DNA of 64,000 nucleotides, from contig JBBDQN010000051.1 in the NCBI GenBank assembly GCA_040905905.1, forward strand, positions 62,001 to 126,000, read 5' to 3'. The notes beneath the pieces were generated by a model. It saw only the letters and a program-made list of their open reading frames with translations. It ran no database searches and was not told where the DNA came from. Positions 29,478-38,070 of this stretch are shown one piece after another. Every line of letters starts with the position of its first letter. Positions within the stretch are counted from its first letter, which is position 1. This stretch comes from JAICND01 sp040905905 (GTDB lineage: Bacteria; Actinomycetota; Acidimicrobiia; Spongiisociales; ZC4RG35). A program made the translations under genes and the position numbers.

Positions 29478-29930
29478 TCAACCGGGGTGACGACCGCCTG
29501 CGAGGATGGACCGGAGGTTGGCCAGGTCTTTCTGATTGGCACGTCGCATGGCGGCGGCCATCGCCAAGGCGGTCACCTTGGAGAAACCAGCTGGCTCGCC
29601 GCGATTGCGAAGGGTCATGCGGGTGGCGCCGTGGCCGCTCGCGCTCCAGGTGTAGGTGGTCTCCATCGGGAATGGACCCTCGGCGGTAGCCATCACCAAC
29701 CTTTCCCCCGGCACGTAATCGCGAACCTCATATGTATAAGAGAGGCGACGACCCAGGAAGCGGGCCACAAAACCAAGCCGAGAGCCGATGCGAAGCGGCG
29801 GAGGCGTCTCCCAGGTGACGGATTCGATGTTCTTGTACCACTCGGGAGCGCGACCAGGGTCGGCCGCGTAGGCCGCAACCAACTCAACCGGACGATCGAT
29901 CACAACCTCGGTGAGGACATCTACCGCCAT
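29478..29930 (-). CDS. SRPBCC (polyketide cyclase/START-like) protein
   Basis: 150 residues. TEVVIDRPVELVAAYAADPG and YKNIESVTWETPPPLRIG are the first strand-helix-strand of the SRPBCC fold; GERLVMATAEGPFPMETTY is the following hairpin. The fold binds hydrophobic ligands in a cavity; no catalytic residues are apparent. The gene overlaps the preceding SRPBCC gene by 47 bases in another frame, an unusually long overlap that suggests a shifted stop in the upstream gene. Third gene of an ArsR/SRPBCC/SRPBCC operon. Confidence 0.8.
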   Translation of the reverse strand: MAVDVLTEVVIDRPVELVAAYAADPGRAPEWYKNIESVTWETPPPLRIGSRLGFVARFLGRRLSYTYEVRDYVPGERLVMATAEGPFPMETTYTWSASGHGATRMTLRNRGEPAGFSKVTALAMAAAMRRANQKDLANLRSILAGGRHPG

Positions 29931-30414
29931 GACCTCCCTTCGTATCGTGCAGAATTTGGAGCCGCTCCTGGGGAGATTCGGACGGATAGGGCGGGGTGTC
30001 GCGCATCTCGACGGTTGCCGACAGGCGTGCGAGGAAGCGAATCCAGCCGTCGTCGTGTAGGAGCTGTCCGTCGCCGGTCGGGAGCCCTCGGTGGACCAAC
30101 CGCAGCCGGGTTATCGAACCCTCCGATTGAAGCGTCACCTCCACCGAGGAACTCCCCGGTGCAAGACCCATCGCCGGGTCGGTCCATCCCCAGGTGAAAA
30201 CCAGCCGCTGGGGCGGCTCGATGATCAAATAGCGACCCTCGCAGAACTGCCCTGGTACGACTTCGAATCGAAAGATCCCACCGGGCCTGGGTTCGACCTC
30301 AGCCGTGAGACCGATCCAGCGGACCAGGCGCTGCGGATCGACGAACATGGCGAACACGGTTTCAGGCGTTGCCGCCAGATCGACCTCGTGCACGACCTTG
30401 TCGCCATCGATCAC
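29884..30414 (-). CDS. AHSA1/SRPBCC protein of the ArsR operon
   Basis: 176 residues. VHEVDLAATPETVFAMFVDP, then LVRWIGLTAEVEPRPGGIFR and RLVFTWGWTD are hallmarks of the AHSA1-like SRPBCC family often found beside ArsR regulators. The last 30 residues (RLQILHDTKGGHGGRC onwards) do not belong to the family and cover the overlap with the next gene, so the original stop may have been lost. It overlaps the ArsR gene by four bases (ATGA) and is clearly in the same operon. Confidence 0.83.
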   Translation of the reverse strand: MIDGDKVVHEVDLAATPETVFAMFVDPQRLVRWIGLTAEVEPRPGGIFRFEVVPGQFCEGRYLIIEPPQRLVFTWGWTDPAMGLAPGSSSVEVTLQSEGSITRLRLVHRGLPTGDGQLLHDDGWIRFLARLSATVEMRDTPPYPSESPQERLQILHDTKGGHGGRCPHRGCDRSSG

Positions 30415-30731
30415 CGCCGGGCCTCGTTCTCCGATAGCTCGGCCTGCAATTTCGACAACTTCTCCCCCCAGAAACGGTCCAGCATCGCCGCCACCTGGGC
30501 TACCCGCTCGGCCCGCACCCGGTAGTAGCGACGATTTCCTTCCGCCCGCACCAAAACCAGCCCAGCCTGGCGCAGGACTTTGAGGTGTTGGGAGGTGGCC
30601 GGGGTGGATAGTCGGCAGCGCCGGGCCAGTTCGCTGGAGGTGCGTTCCTTTTCCCAGACCAGATCGAGCATTTGGCGGCGGCCTGGGTGAGCGATAGCTC
30701 GGAGCGCGAACTCGGCATCGAAGCGGCTCAC
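30411..30731 (-). CDS. ArsR-family helix-turn-helix repressor
   Basis: 106 residues. FALRAIAHPGRRQMLDLVWE then RTSSELARRCRLSTPATSQH and LKVLRQAGLVLVRAEGNRRY is a canonical ArsR winged helix. No metal-binding cysteine pair (ELCVCDL-type) is present, so it belongs to the non-metal group that partners AHSA1 proteins. It heads the operon and probably controls it. The AT-rich TAATTGCTAATTAAGTG upstream (about 30738-30755) is a plausible promoter/operator. Confidence 0.87.
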   Translation of the reverse strand: MSRFDAEFALRAIAHPGRRQMLDLVWEKERTSSELARRCRLSTPATSQHLKVLRQAGLVLVRAEGNRRYYRVRAERVAQVAAMLDRFWGEKLSKLQAELSENEARR

Positions 30732-30784
30732 GCCGCCACTCTAATTGCTAATTAAGTGAATGTGCAATTAGCATCCGGTGTTCG

Positions 30785-31999
30785 TCAGCGGAGGTTCACC
30801 TGCAGGCGTTCGGGTCCCCGCAGCACGATCGATATCCTCCAGGTCACCGCGTCCAGGTCCGCCTCCAGGCGAGGGAACCGGCGGTAGAGGCGCGACAGCC
30901 CCACCTTCGCCTCCAGTCTCGCCAGCGGCGCTCCCAGACAGTGATGAATCCCATGCCCGAAGGAGAGATGGTCGCGAGCGTTGGCTCGCCCCAGGTCGAG
31001 CCGCTCGGGCGATTCGAACACCGCCGGGTCGCGATTGGCGGCGGCGAGGATCAGAAAGGCGAGGTCGCCTGCGGCCAGCTCTGCACCCCCCACCTCGACC
31101 GCAACCGTGGCCACCCGGCTGGTCCGTTGCACCGGGGGATCGAAGCGCAGCAGTTCCTCCACCGCATTGGCTAACACCGCCGGACCCTGGTCGAGATAGT
31201 GGCGTTGGTCGGGATGACGGGTGAGGGCCACCACCGCATTGCCCAACAGGTTGGTGGTGGTCTCGTGTCCGGCCGCCAGCAACAGCACCACCATCGAGAA
31301 GAGTTCGTCGTCGGTGAGGGCGTCGTCGCCGTCGCGGGCAACCACCAAAGCCCCGATCAGGTCGGTGGTGGGGTGCCGGCGCCGTTCCTCGAAGTGTTCT
31401 CGCAGATAACGGTCGAGCTCGGCCACGCTTTCCTCGAAGAGTCTCACCGCCGCCGGAGCCGGAAACGGGTCGAGCAACAGCGCCACCCCGTCGGACCAGC
31501 GCTTCAGCCGGTCGCGGTCGGCGGCGGGGAGGCCCAATAGCTCCGAGATCACCAGCACCGGCAACGGTTGAGCGAAGGACTCCATGAGTTCTACCTGGCC
31601 GTCGTGAGGAAACGCATCGAGCAGCTCGTCGGTCAGCGCCGCCACCCGTGGTTCCAGGCTCTCCACCCGCGAGGGCGTGAAGGCTTTTGAGACCAGCCGA
31701 CGCAGTCGAGTGTGGTCAGGCGGATCGAGACCCAAGAGGGTGCGGCCAAAGACGTTCTGGTTGGGATCGAGGGGAAGCTGTCCGGCGGCGGCCAGGACTC
31801 CGAGGAAGGTGGAGCGGGATCGGTCGGCCGAGAAGCGGGGGTCGTGAAGGATTGCCCGTACATCCTGATGACGGACAAACACACAACCGTTAAAGACCGG
31901 GAGATCGAGCACGGGCGACCGGTCGTGGAGGGCGGCGTAGGTGGAATAGGGATCGGCGATCTCGGCCGGGTCAAAGGGGTTGTAAACGACCTGAGTCAC
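30785..31999 (-). CDS. Cytochrome P450
   Basis: 404 residues from GTG 31999, with GGAGAA ahead; the longer frame from 32161 adds 54 non-matching residues. The I-helix LLAAGHETTTN, the K-helix EELLR and the haem loop FGHGIHHCLGAPLAR with its axial Cys are all present. The opening YNPFDPAEIADPYSTYAALH is typical of soluble bacterial P450s (CYP107-like). It would hydroxylate a small hydrophobic molecule with ferredoxin partners, which are not encoded nearby. It is divergent from the hydrolase gene at 32080 and 53 bases from the ArsR gene. Confidence 0.92.
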   Translation of the reverse strand: MTQVVYNPFDPAEIADPYSTYAALHDRSPVLDLPVFNGCVFVRHQDVRAILHDPRFSADRSRSTFLGVLAAAGQLPLDPNQNVFGRTLLGLDPPDHTRLRRLVSKAFTPSRVESLEPRVAALTDELLDAFPHDGQVELMESFAQPLPVLVISELLGLPAADRDRLKRWSDGVALLLDPFPAPAAVRLFEESVAELDRYLREHFEERRRHPTTDLIGALVVARDGDDALTDDELFSMVVLLLAAGHETTTNLLGNAVVALTRHPDQRHYLDQGPAVLANAVEELLRFDPPVQRTSRVATVAVEVGGAELAAGDLAFLILAAANRDPAVFESPERLDLGRANARDHLSFGHGIHHCLGAPLARLEAKVGLSRLYRRFPRLEADLDAVTWRISIVLRGPERLQVNLR

Positions 32000-32079
32000 G
32001 ATCGCATTCTCCGTCGCTCCGCTCGCTACGTGTGAGACAAAGGTGGAAGAATTGAAGGTCGCCCCGAGGAGGTGCAGGG

Positions 32080-33189
32080 ATGGCAGCCCGGGTAACAGAG
32101 ATCGAGCCGGTGCCAGGCCCGGAGGCGTTCGATCGGCGAACGTCCGACGCCAGATTGTCACAAGCTGCCGTCATTCTTTCGGTGGGAGCCGCGGTGGCGG
32201 GTGAGACCGACCGAATCGAACCGTCTGCGCAGTTCCCGCTACCACGAGTCTCGCGCCTCGAAAGGAAGGAGAAGGTCGCCCTCGCCGAGGCGGCCGAGCC
32301 CCTCCGTGTAGATACCGGCGAGTACGTGCGGGGAGAGGTTGGGATGATTCCGCGAGAGGAGACATCTCGAATCGCCCATCGCCTGTACGACGACCCGGCG
32401 CCGGAGATGGCCGCAGCCTTGGTGGAGGCAGGTCTCCACAGCCCCGACCGCCTGATCCGCACGGCGTCGGCGGCAGCAGCCCTCGACACCACCGGGCCCC
32501 GCCAAGAGGTTTTCGCGATCCTGGAGGATTCAGCCGGAGCCCGCGAAGAGACGACCCGCGATATTGCCCGGACCGCCCTTGCCAAAGTCGCTCCCCGACA
32601 CCCCCGCCTCTCCCGTTTGGTGACCAGACCCAAGCGGATCGAACAGCGACAAGACCCTTCACACACCGCGGTACTTTCGCACGGCACTTTCGCCTCCAAT
32701 GCCCAGTGGTGGCGACCGGGAGGCGACTTCTACTCCTATCTCAACGGATTGCAGCCGCCGCTTCCCATGCACACCGCGAGCTTTCAATGGTCGGGGGCTT
32801 ATTCCGCCGACGCCCGCGCTCTGGCGGCCGATCAGTTGACGACCTGGGTCGGCGCTCAGAACCTCAACGCCCCCGACTACTTCGCCCACAGCCACGGTGT
32901 CACCGTCGCCAACCTCGCCACCCAGAACGGGCTCAAACTCAACCGCCTGGTGATGCTGGCCTGGCCGGTCCACGACCAATGGCTGCCCAATCTCAGCAAC
33001 GTGACGAAAGTGATCTCGCTCCGAGTTCGGGTCGATCTGGTGATCATCGTCGATGGGGGGTCGCAGAGCCTTCCCCCGGCGTTGGTCGGTTCGCCGAAGG
33101 TCAAAGAGCACGTGCATGGATGGTTCCGGCACTCGGCGCCCCACGAGCCGGAATACTGGAAGCGTCACGGTCTCGCCCCCCTGCTCTGA
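32080..33189 (+). CDS. HEAT-like plus alpha/beta-hydrolase-like protein
   Basis: 369 residues. Residues 95-185 are helical with pattern AAALVEAGLHSPDRLIRTAS and AAALDTTGPRQEVFAILED, like HEAT repeats. From about 192 a hydrolase-like part reads AVLSHGTFASNAQWW, and FAHSHGVTVANLAT is a serine elbow in the SxG form typical of the alpha/beta fold (S-H-G). A later HVHGWFRHS may supply the histidine. The N-terminal 90 residues are unassigned. It is followed 24 bases later by a small HEAT-like gene, so the two may act together. Function unknown; lipase or esterase chemistry is possible. Confidence 0.6.
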   Translation: MAARVTEIEPVPGPEAFDRRTSDARLSQAAVILSVGAAVAGETDRIEPSAQFPLPRVSRLERKEKVALAEAAEPLRVDTGEYVRGEVGMIPREETSRIAHRLYDDPAPEMAAALVEAGLHSPDRLIRTASAAAALDTTGPRQEVFAILEDSAGAREETTRDIARTALAKVAPRHPRLSRLVTRPKRIEQRQDPSHTAVLSHGTFASNAQWWRPGGDFYSYLNGLQPPLPMHTASFQWSGAYSADARALAADQLTTWVGAQNLNAPDYFAHSHGVTVANLATQNGLKLNRLVMLAWPVHDQWLPNLSNVTKVISLRVRVDLVIIVDGGSQSLPPALVGSPKVKEHVHGWFRHSAPHEPEYWKRHGLAPLL

Positions 33190-33213
33190 CGGGCCCATCG
33201 GTAGAGTTCAATC

Positions 33214-33576
33214 GTGTCTCTGCTTCGCTCCGGTCTAATAATGGCAACCGGTTCTGCTTGGCTGCTCACCGGTGCCGACTCGTTGGGGCGAAAGCTGATC
33301 GACCACCTCACCACCGGCAACGAGGACACGAAAACCCTGGCGGGTATGTACTTGGTCAAAGGTGCCGAAAAGGGCCGGCGGCTGGTGGTTGATGAGCTCC
33401 AGAAGGGCGCCGAGGCGCCCGAACTCGTGACCGTCCTCCAAAGCATCGGGGGGCCGGAAGCCGAAGCAGCCCTGGCCGATGTCGCCCAACATGAAGAACG
33501 ACCCATCGCCGGACAGGCTCGCCGGGCCCTTAACGAGCTGGTCGAAATCCGTCGTCAGCGGGCGAGAGAAGCCTGA
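33214..33576 (+). CDS. Small HEAT-like repeat protein
   Basis: 120 residues from GTG 33214. It has a hydrophobic start (SLLRSGLIMATGSAWLLTGA) and then helices ELVTVLQSIGGPEAEAALAD and QARRALNELVEIRR, which look like one or two HEAT repeats. No enzyme motif is seen. It follows the hydrolase-like gene by 24 bases on the same strand and shares its helical repeat style, so the two are probably functionally linked. Confidence 0.6.
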   Translation: MSLLRSGLIMATGSAWLLTGADSLGRKLIDHLTTGNEDTKTLAGMYLVKGAEKGRRLVVDELQKGAEAPELVTVLQSIGGPEAEAALADVAQHEERPIAGQARRALNELVEIRRQRAREA

Positions 33577-33598
33577 GACCCAAGTCTGACTAACTGGA

Positions 33599-34072
33599 TC
33601 AGCCAGCTGGCGTTACCACTTCGATCACGCCTCGCATCCCGTATTCGTAATGGCCGGGGAGATGACAGGCGAACTCAAAGGTCCCGGCCTCATCGAAGGT
33701 GAAGGTGGTGATGGCCATCCCGTTGGGACCGACCGTGACCTCGCCCGGTATCGACGGATGCTCGGCTTCGGTGCCTTTGGCGTGACGAATGTGCACCTCG
33801 GGACCGCCGGTGATCAGCTCGTGATGGATGGGGTCGCCGTTGACTACCAGGAAGCGGACCCGGGTACCGACGACGACCGCCAGCCGGTCGGGTTGGAAGC
33901 GGGAGTGGTGGATGTCGATCTCAACGGTGACGTCGCCGGGGCCGAGCGGCGCCATCTCGGGGTTCGCCGCGCTAGCTGCGAGTGTGTATCCGAGGCCAGT
34001 GACGAGGGCGGTCACGGCTAGGACAAGGAAGGCGAGCCGTCCAGGCCGAAGGGAAACGGAAACGTGGGTCAT
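33599..34072 (-). CDS. Membrane-anchored cupredoxin-like protein
   Basis: 157 residues from ATG 34072, overlapping the stop of the DUF2330 gene as ATGA. A hydrophobic segment (LAFLVLAVTALVTGLGYTL) anchors or exports it. The cupredoxin fold shows all type-1-copper ligands: His in PIHHELITG, then Cys in FACHLPGH, the second His and Met in GHYEYGMRG. It can carry electrons or store copper outside the membrane. The pairing with DUF2330 and the transmembrane start suggest work on the outer face of the membrane. Confidence 0.87.
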   Translation of the reverse strand: MTHVSVSLRPGRLAFLVLAVTALVTGLGYTLAASAANPEMAPLGPGDVTVEIDIHHSRFQPDRLAVVVGTRVRFLVVNGDPIHHELITGGPEVHIRHAKGTEAEHPSIPGEVTVGPNGMAITTFTFDEAGTFEFACHLPGHYEYGMRGVIEVVTPAG

Positions 34073-35142
34073 GCCGGTCGGCCGCTGCCGAGTTCGAATC
34101 GTCGCCGAATCGGTCCCCGTCCAAATAGGAAGGCGAACGTCCCCGCCCCGATTCCCGTCAACAGTGGCCACATTGTCCACCACCCTGACGGATTCCCGGG
34201 GTCGATCGCCTCAGGGGCGGGAACCCCGGTGTCGGCGAAGTCGGGGCTCACTCCAGGGGTGGCCGAGATGGCCAGGTCGTAGTCGAGCTCGCCCGCGGGG
34301 GCATCGAGCTTGAGGTAGGAAAGCCACATCTCGGCGGGCAGCCATTCCATCCCCACGTCCGATCGCAGATCATCCAGCAAGAAGTTGGTCGCCGGTTCGC
34401 TGCGATCGAGGGTCATCCCAGTTCCCCCGGCCAACAGCCCGGGCTCATCGGGAGTGAGGAGAAACACGTCGGCTTCGATCCGGGTGGCCCCATCGGCCCC
34501 GAGCCCGAGGATCCGGATGGGGACCCAGGGGTCGTCGGTGGGAATGGTGGCCATGATCGGGGTGCTGTCGCCCGGCACTTGCGCCAGCTCGGCGGCTCGT
34601 TTGGCGTTGAAGCGAGCGGCCATGAAAACCGGGCTCCGGCGGGCATAGAAATCGAGGATCTCGGGGGCATCGGGGGTGAGGAAGAAGCCGTGTTCGACGG
34701 CCCATGCTCCGACTTCGTCGCCGCCGCCCCGGAGGACAGTGATGTCGAGGGCGTCGATCTCTACCTCAAGCAGGACCTCGGCCTCGCCTGCGAAGGAAGC
34801 CGCGGCGGTGGTCACAAAGTCTCGAGCAGGTGGCGCCACCTCGCGGGCGAGCCGCTGCAGGGTCCAGTCCCCGCCTCGCTCCACCTTGGTAGGCACGTCG
34901 GGGAGGGGGATGATCGAGCCCACCTCCTCGCCGCTGCCGGTGAACTCGAAGGCGGTGACATACCGCTCGACTCCGTCGCTGTAGGCAGCGAGGGTGGTGG
35001 TCCGCACCAGTTGGATGGATCCGTTTTCTCCCACCAAGCCGCCGCAGGCGAGTGCCGGCACGGCTCCGAGGGCGAGCACAACCGCCACCGCCACCGTCAT
35101 GAAACCCAGCCGCCGGCTGGTCCGAGGAATTCGCTGCGCCAT
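34069..35142 (-). CDS. DUF2330 membrane protein
   Basis: 357 residues. A signal sequence ends at LACGGLVG, the conserved CGG of DUF2330. YVTAFEFTGSGEEVGSIIPL and then DDPWVPIRILGLGADG are family segments. A C-terminal membrane helix (WWTMWPLLTGIGAGTFAFLF) is followed by a basic tail, so the body is outside and the C-terminus inside. The function is unknown. It is the first gene of a two-gene operon with the cupredoxin, which suggests a role in copper or envelope redox processes. Confidence 0.82.
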   Translation of the reverse strand: MAQRIPRTSRRLGFMTVAVAVVLALGAVPALACGGLVGENGSIQLVRTTTLAAYSDGVERYVTAFEFTGSGEEVGSIIPLPDVPTKVERGGDWTLQRLAREVAPPARDFVTTAAASFAGEAEVLLEVEIDALDITVLRGGGDEVGAWAVEHGFFLTPDAPEILDFYARRSPVFMAARFNAKRAAELAQVPGDSTPIMATIPTDDPWVPIRILGLGADGATRIEADVFLLTPDEPGLLAGGTGMTLDRSEPATNFLLDDLRSDVGMEWLPAEMWLSYLKLDAPAGELDYDLAISATPGVSPDFADTGVPAPEAIDPGNPSGWWTMWPLLTGIGAGTFAFLFGRGPIRRRFELGSGRPA

Positions 35143-35236
35143 GTCGTCCTCTCGTCTGGTCGTGAAGGTACGACGAGCTCAAGCGGCCACCGGTTCCCCA
35201 ACATCGCCGGATCGGCTAGAACGAAGGCAGCACGAC

Positions 35237-35440
35237 ATGAATCCTCACTGGGCCGACGATCACCACATGGATCTCGAGGGCTACATCGCCCGCGTAAACC
35301 ATCATCTCGTTCAGATGGGGATCGAGTCGCGGCCGTCCCTCGACCAATGTGTGGAGGCCTGGAACAGCCAGATGCCGGCCCGCAAGATGGCCGAGACCTA
35401 CCGGCGGCGGCTGCACAAGAGCCACCCCAAGCCCGATTAG
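35237..35440 (+). CDS. Small hypothetical protein
   Basis: 67 residues from ATG 35237, with GAAGG ten bases ahead. The sequence is polar and rich in His, Arg and Trp: ADDHHMDLEGYIARVNHHLV and QMPARKMAETYRRRLHKSH. No domain is recognised, but the codon use looks real. It converges with the glycoamylase-like gene. The composition suggests a soluble helical protein, possibly nucleic-acid-binding; that is a guess from charge only. Confidence 0.55.
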   Translation: MNPHWADDHHMDLEGYIARVNHHLVQMGIESRPSLDQCVEAWNSQMPARKMAETYRRRLHKSHPKPD

Positions 35441-35462
35441 CCGCCGGGCGGCCTCGGAGTGT

Positions 35463-36734
35463 TCATCCCTCCTCCAGCCAGCCGCCGGCAAATCCGATCC
35501 GGCGCAGCCCCCGGACTAGGGGCGAGCAGCCCCGCATCAGCCTCCAGATCAGCTCGGAGCGAAAGTTCTCGATGGCAAGCACCACCGGCCCCTGCTCGAT
35601 CCCGTAATAGCCGGAGGCGATCCAGCCGGTTTGATCTCCGTCGCCGGGATAGGTGGGGTTGAAACTGCACTTGTATCCGAATTCGCTTCGCATCTCCGGA
35701 TGGCGGCGGTCGATCTCCTCCAGAGTGCGCATAACCAGCTCCGGTTCGAAGGGAAGCGATGCCACCACTGCCCAGGGCGACAAAGTGCCGTCGTCGGGCC
35801 CCCAGGGAACTCCGCGGGCCCGGTAGTCCCAAAAGCGCCGGCGACGGCCGTTGATCATCTTCACCGTTGGCCCCGGGCCGTCGCTGGCCGTGATTCCCCA
35901 TACGTGTTCCCCGTATCCCTTGAAGCGACCCGGGTTGCGGATTGCGTACTGTTGCTGGATCTGGGTCGCCCACTGGCTGTTGACGAAGTAGTCGGATCCC
36001 TTCTCTCTCATGAATGCATCGTTGATGGTGCGAAAGTCGATCCATATGTGCGGCAACTGATGGATGAAAAGCGGTCCGGCGTAGAGGTACTCGATCCCGT
36101 AGACCTTCTTCCATCGGTAGCTGCGAGTCGCCGCCCTGTAACTGGAGGCCGAGACGCGATGGGTGTCCGAACCAGCGGCGAGGGCGTACAGAAGCAGACC
36201 TTCGTCATAGCCCTCCCACCTGTACCGCAGAAATCCGGTCTCCGGCGTCCACCCGTGAGTGATGGTGGCGCCGCCATCGCGGGCAAAGTCCCACTCGGCC
36301 CGATCGAAAAGCTCGGCGGCGAGGTCACCGATCGCGCCCTCTTCATCAAAGTACGCAGCCGCGGTGAGCGCACCGGCGATGAGGAGGGCCGTGTCCATGG
36401 TTGAGACCTCGCTCTTCCACGCCCGATCGGCGGTCTCCAAGTCGAGAAAGTGATGAAAGAAGCCTCGATCGGAGACGGCCCTTGGCTGGGAGCCGGCGAA
36501 GGTGCTGAGAGTGGCCAGGATTCGCTCGACCGCCTGCCGGCGGCTGATCCAGCCGCGCTCGACCCCCACCACGTAGCAAGCCAGCGCCATGCCGGTGGCA
36601 GCGATGCTGGCTGCAGCGCCGGTACGGCTGCTGTCGGGTACGAGGCCGTTGTCGGGATTGGTCATCTTCCAGAAATACGAGAACGTGTCCCGTTGCAGGC
36701 GATCGAGACTCTCCAGCTGGTGATCCGTCAACAA
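35463..36734 (-). CDS. Glycoamylase-like (GH144-type) enzyme
   Basis: 423 residues. LQRDTFSYFWKMTNPDNGLV opens the helical barrel; FHHFLDLETADRAWKSEVST, WEGYDEGLLLYALAAGSD, then HQLPHIWIDFR and YGEHVWGITASDGPG match the PF10091 glycoamylase-like family, which includes endo-beta-1,2-glucanases (GH144). There is no signal peptide, so it acts in the cytoplasm or is exported by another route. It is the likely hydrolase of a beta-glucan; the exact linkage is unproven. Transcribed alone. Confidence 0.82.
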   Translation of the reverse strand: MLTDHQLESLDRLQRDTFSYFWKMTNPDNGLVPDSSRTGAAASIAATGMALACYVVGVERGWISRRQAVERILATLSTFAGSQPRAVSDRGFFHHFLDLETADRAWKSEVSTMDTALLIAGALTAAAYFDEEGAIGDLAAELFDRAEWDFARDGGATITHGWTPETGFLRYRWEGYDEGLLLYALAAGSDTHRVSASSYRAATRSYRWKKVYGIEYLYAGPLFIHQLPHIWIDFRTINDAFMREKGSDYFVNSQWATQIQQQYAIRNPGRFKGYGEHVWGITASDGPGPTVKMINGRRRRFWDYRARGVPWGPDDGTLSPWAVVASLPFEPELVMRTLEEIDRRHPEMRSEFGYKCSFNPTYPGDGDQTGWIASGYYGIEQGPVVLAIENFRSELIWRLMRGCSPLVRGLRRIGFAGGWLEEG

Positions 36735-36801
36735 TGCTCACCGCCCCGGGTCACGAAACGTTGTCGGATGGAAGGTTCTGTCACAACGGTATTGGACATG
36801 C

Positions 36802-37101
36802 CTACGTCTTCGCGGGGCTCAGCACTTCCAGGTGCACGGTGACCATATCGTCGAGTTCGAGCTTCTCGGCATCACGAACGGCGTCCTTGATCGGGACGAT
36901 GTACCGGCCGTCTTTCGGCCATAGAGCGGTCTTCCACTCTGTACGTCCCATCCGGACCTTGGCGGGAATCATGCCCCAGCCATAGCTCACGAAGCTCGAA
37001 ATGGCCTTGATGTCCTGGCAATGATGGTCGGGGACGGTGATGAAGTGGAAAGGAGCGGGACCCCGCCAGCACCAGATCTCCCCAGAGAACTCGAAGGTCA
37101 C
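36802..37101 (-). CDS. DUF1905 protein
   Basis: 99 residues from GTG 37101; the frame continues upstream to ATG 37167 with no family similarity there, so the start is uncertain. VTFEFSGEIWCWRGPAPFHF, then SSFVSYGWGMIPAKVRMG and a final KLELDDMVTVHLEV fit DUF1905, a small beta-barrel family often fused to YdeI-type domains. Biochemical role unknown. A broken relative is at 11129-11330. Confidence 0.8.
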   Translation of the reverse strand: MTFEFSGEIWCWRGPAPFHFITVPDHHCQDIKAISSFVSYGWGMIPAKVRMGRTEWKTALWPKDGRYIVPIKDAVRDAEKLELDDMVTVHLEVLSPAKT

Positions 37102-37303
37102 CCAGACGAGACTACGTAAAGGCAAGCTGTCCAACGGCACCAATCCGCTCATCAGTCCCTTCAGCAACGGATAACAACGGGGCCTGATCGCGCCTCGGCC
37201 TTCGGGTCCGCAAAAGTCGGACCCCGCTCGTTATGAAGCAGTACGTGAGCAGGATCTGATCGCCTGCAGTGTTACACCACCGCCACCGTGCCGTCGCATC
37301 TCT

Positions 37304-37317
37304 GCTACAATCGTAGC
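37304..37317. promoter_or_regulatory. Phd/VapC operator candidate
   Basis: GCTAC-AATC-GTAGC is a perfect inverted repeat ending directly before the ATG at 37318. This is the usual place for a Phd-family antitoxin to bind and repress its own operon, and it would also cover the ribosome-binding region. Confidence 0.6.
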
Positions 37318-37566
37318 ATGACCGAGATACCAGCCCGCGATCTCCGCAACGATGTCAGTTCGGTGTTGCGCCGGGTCGAGCAGGGTGAGTCGTTGACGGT
37401 GGCCGTCAGCGGACGGCCGGTGGCGCGACTGGTTCCCCTCCCCACCCGGCCAGGAACCATGCCGTGGAGCATCCTTGCCTCGATCCTGAGCAAGGTCTCA
37501 GCCGACATCGAGCTCGGTGATCAACTTGCGACCGTTCTTCCCGACACCACCAGCGATCTTGCATGA
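37318..37566 (+). CDS. Phd/YefM-family antitoxin
   Basis: 82 residues from ATG 37318. TEIPARDLRNDVSSVLRRVE then ESLTVAVSGRPVARLVPLP is the Phd DNA-binding fold, whose dimer binds operator DNA. The C-terminal part (ILASILSKVSADIELGDQLA) should wrap the toxin. It overlaps the VapC gene by four bases (ATGA). A perfect inverted repeat lies directly before the start. Confidence 0.87.
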   Translation: MTEIPARDLRNDVSSVLRRVEQGESLTVAVSGRPVARLVPLPTRPGTMPWSILASILSKVSADIELGDQLATVLPDTTSDLA

Positions 37567-37943
37567 TTGGCCTCGCCGACACATCACTGTTCATCGCTTG
37601 GGAGTCAGGCGGGGCTGTAAAGAACGAGCCGCCCGACGAGATCGCAGTGAGTGTGATCACGATCGGTGAGCTGCGACTCGGGGTGCTGTTAGCGGGCGAT
37701 GTCGAGTCCCGACAACGAAGGCTCGCCACATTCCAGCTGGTCTCCTCCCTCGATCCGGTCCCCATCGATCAGGCGGTGGCCGATGCATGGGCGGGCTTGG
37801 TGGCGACTCTTCGGGACCGGGGACAGCGGATGCCTATCAACGATTCATGGATTGCCGCCACCGCCATTGCCCGCGACATGGCAATCGTCACTCGCGATCA
37901 TGATTTCGACGTAGTCGACAGTGTTCAGGTCGTCAGAATCTGA
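37563..37943 (+). CDS. VapC-type PIN-domain RNase toxin
   Basis: 126 residues. The PIN acidic residues are in place: Asp in LADTSLFIAWE, Glu in ITIGELRLGV, Asp in MPINDSWIAATAIA and Asp in VTRDHDFD. VapC toxins cut tRNA or rRNA at specific sites when free of antitoxin. The gene overlaps the Phd gene and is of normal length, so the pair is probably active. It is the intact counterpart of the broken PIN gene at 10909. Confidence 0.9.
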   Translation: MIGLADTSLFIAWESGGAVKNEPPDEIAVSVITIGELRLGVLLAGDVESRQRRLATFQLVSSLDPVPIDQAVADAWAGLVATLRDRGQRMPINDSWIAATAIARDMAIVTRDHDFDVVDSVQVVRI

Positions 37944-38048
37944 CTCAAGAGCGGCATAAAGGATCAGCGGACCACAAGGGAGGTGGCGGGCGAGAACTGC
38001 CCCGACTGGATCGGCGCGCTTTTGACACCTCCTGATTCCCATGACTAC

Positions 38049-38068
38049 AGTTAACTAGTTGGTTAACT
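38049..38068. promoter_or_regulatory. ArsR-type operator candidate
   Basis: AGTTAACTAGTTGGTTAACT at 38049-38068 contains two GTTAAC cores in mirror order, three bases before the ATG of the regulator. It is AT-rich in GC-rich DNA and would block initiation when bound. Confidence 0.55.
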
Positions 38069-38070
38069 AT

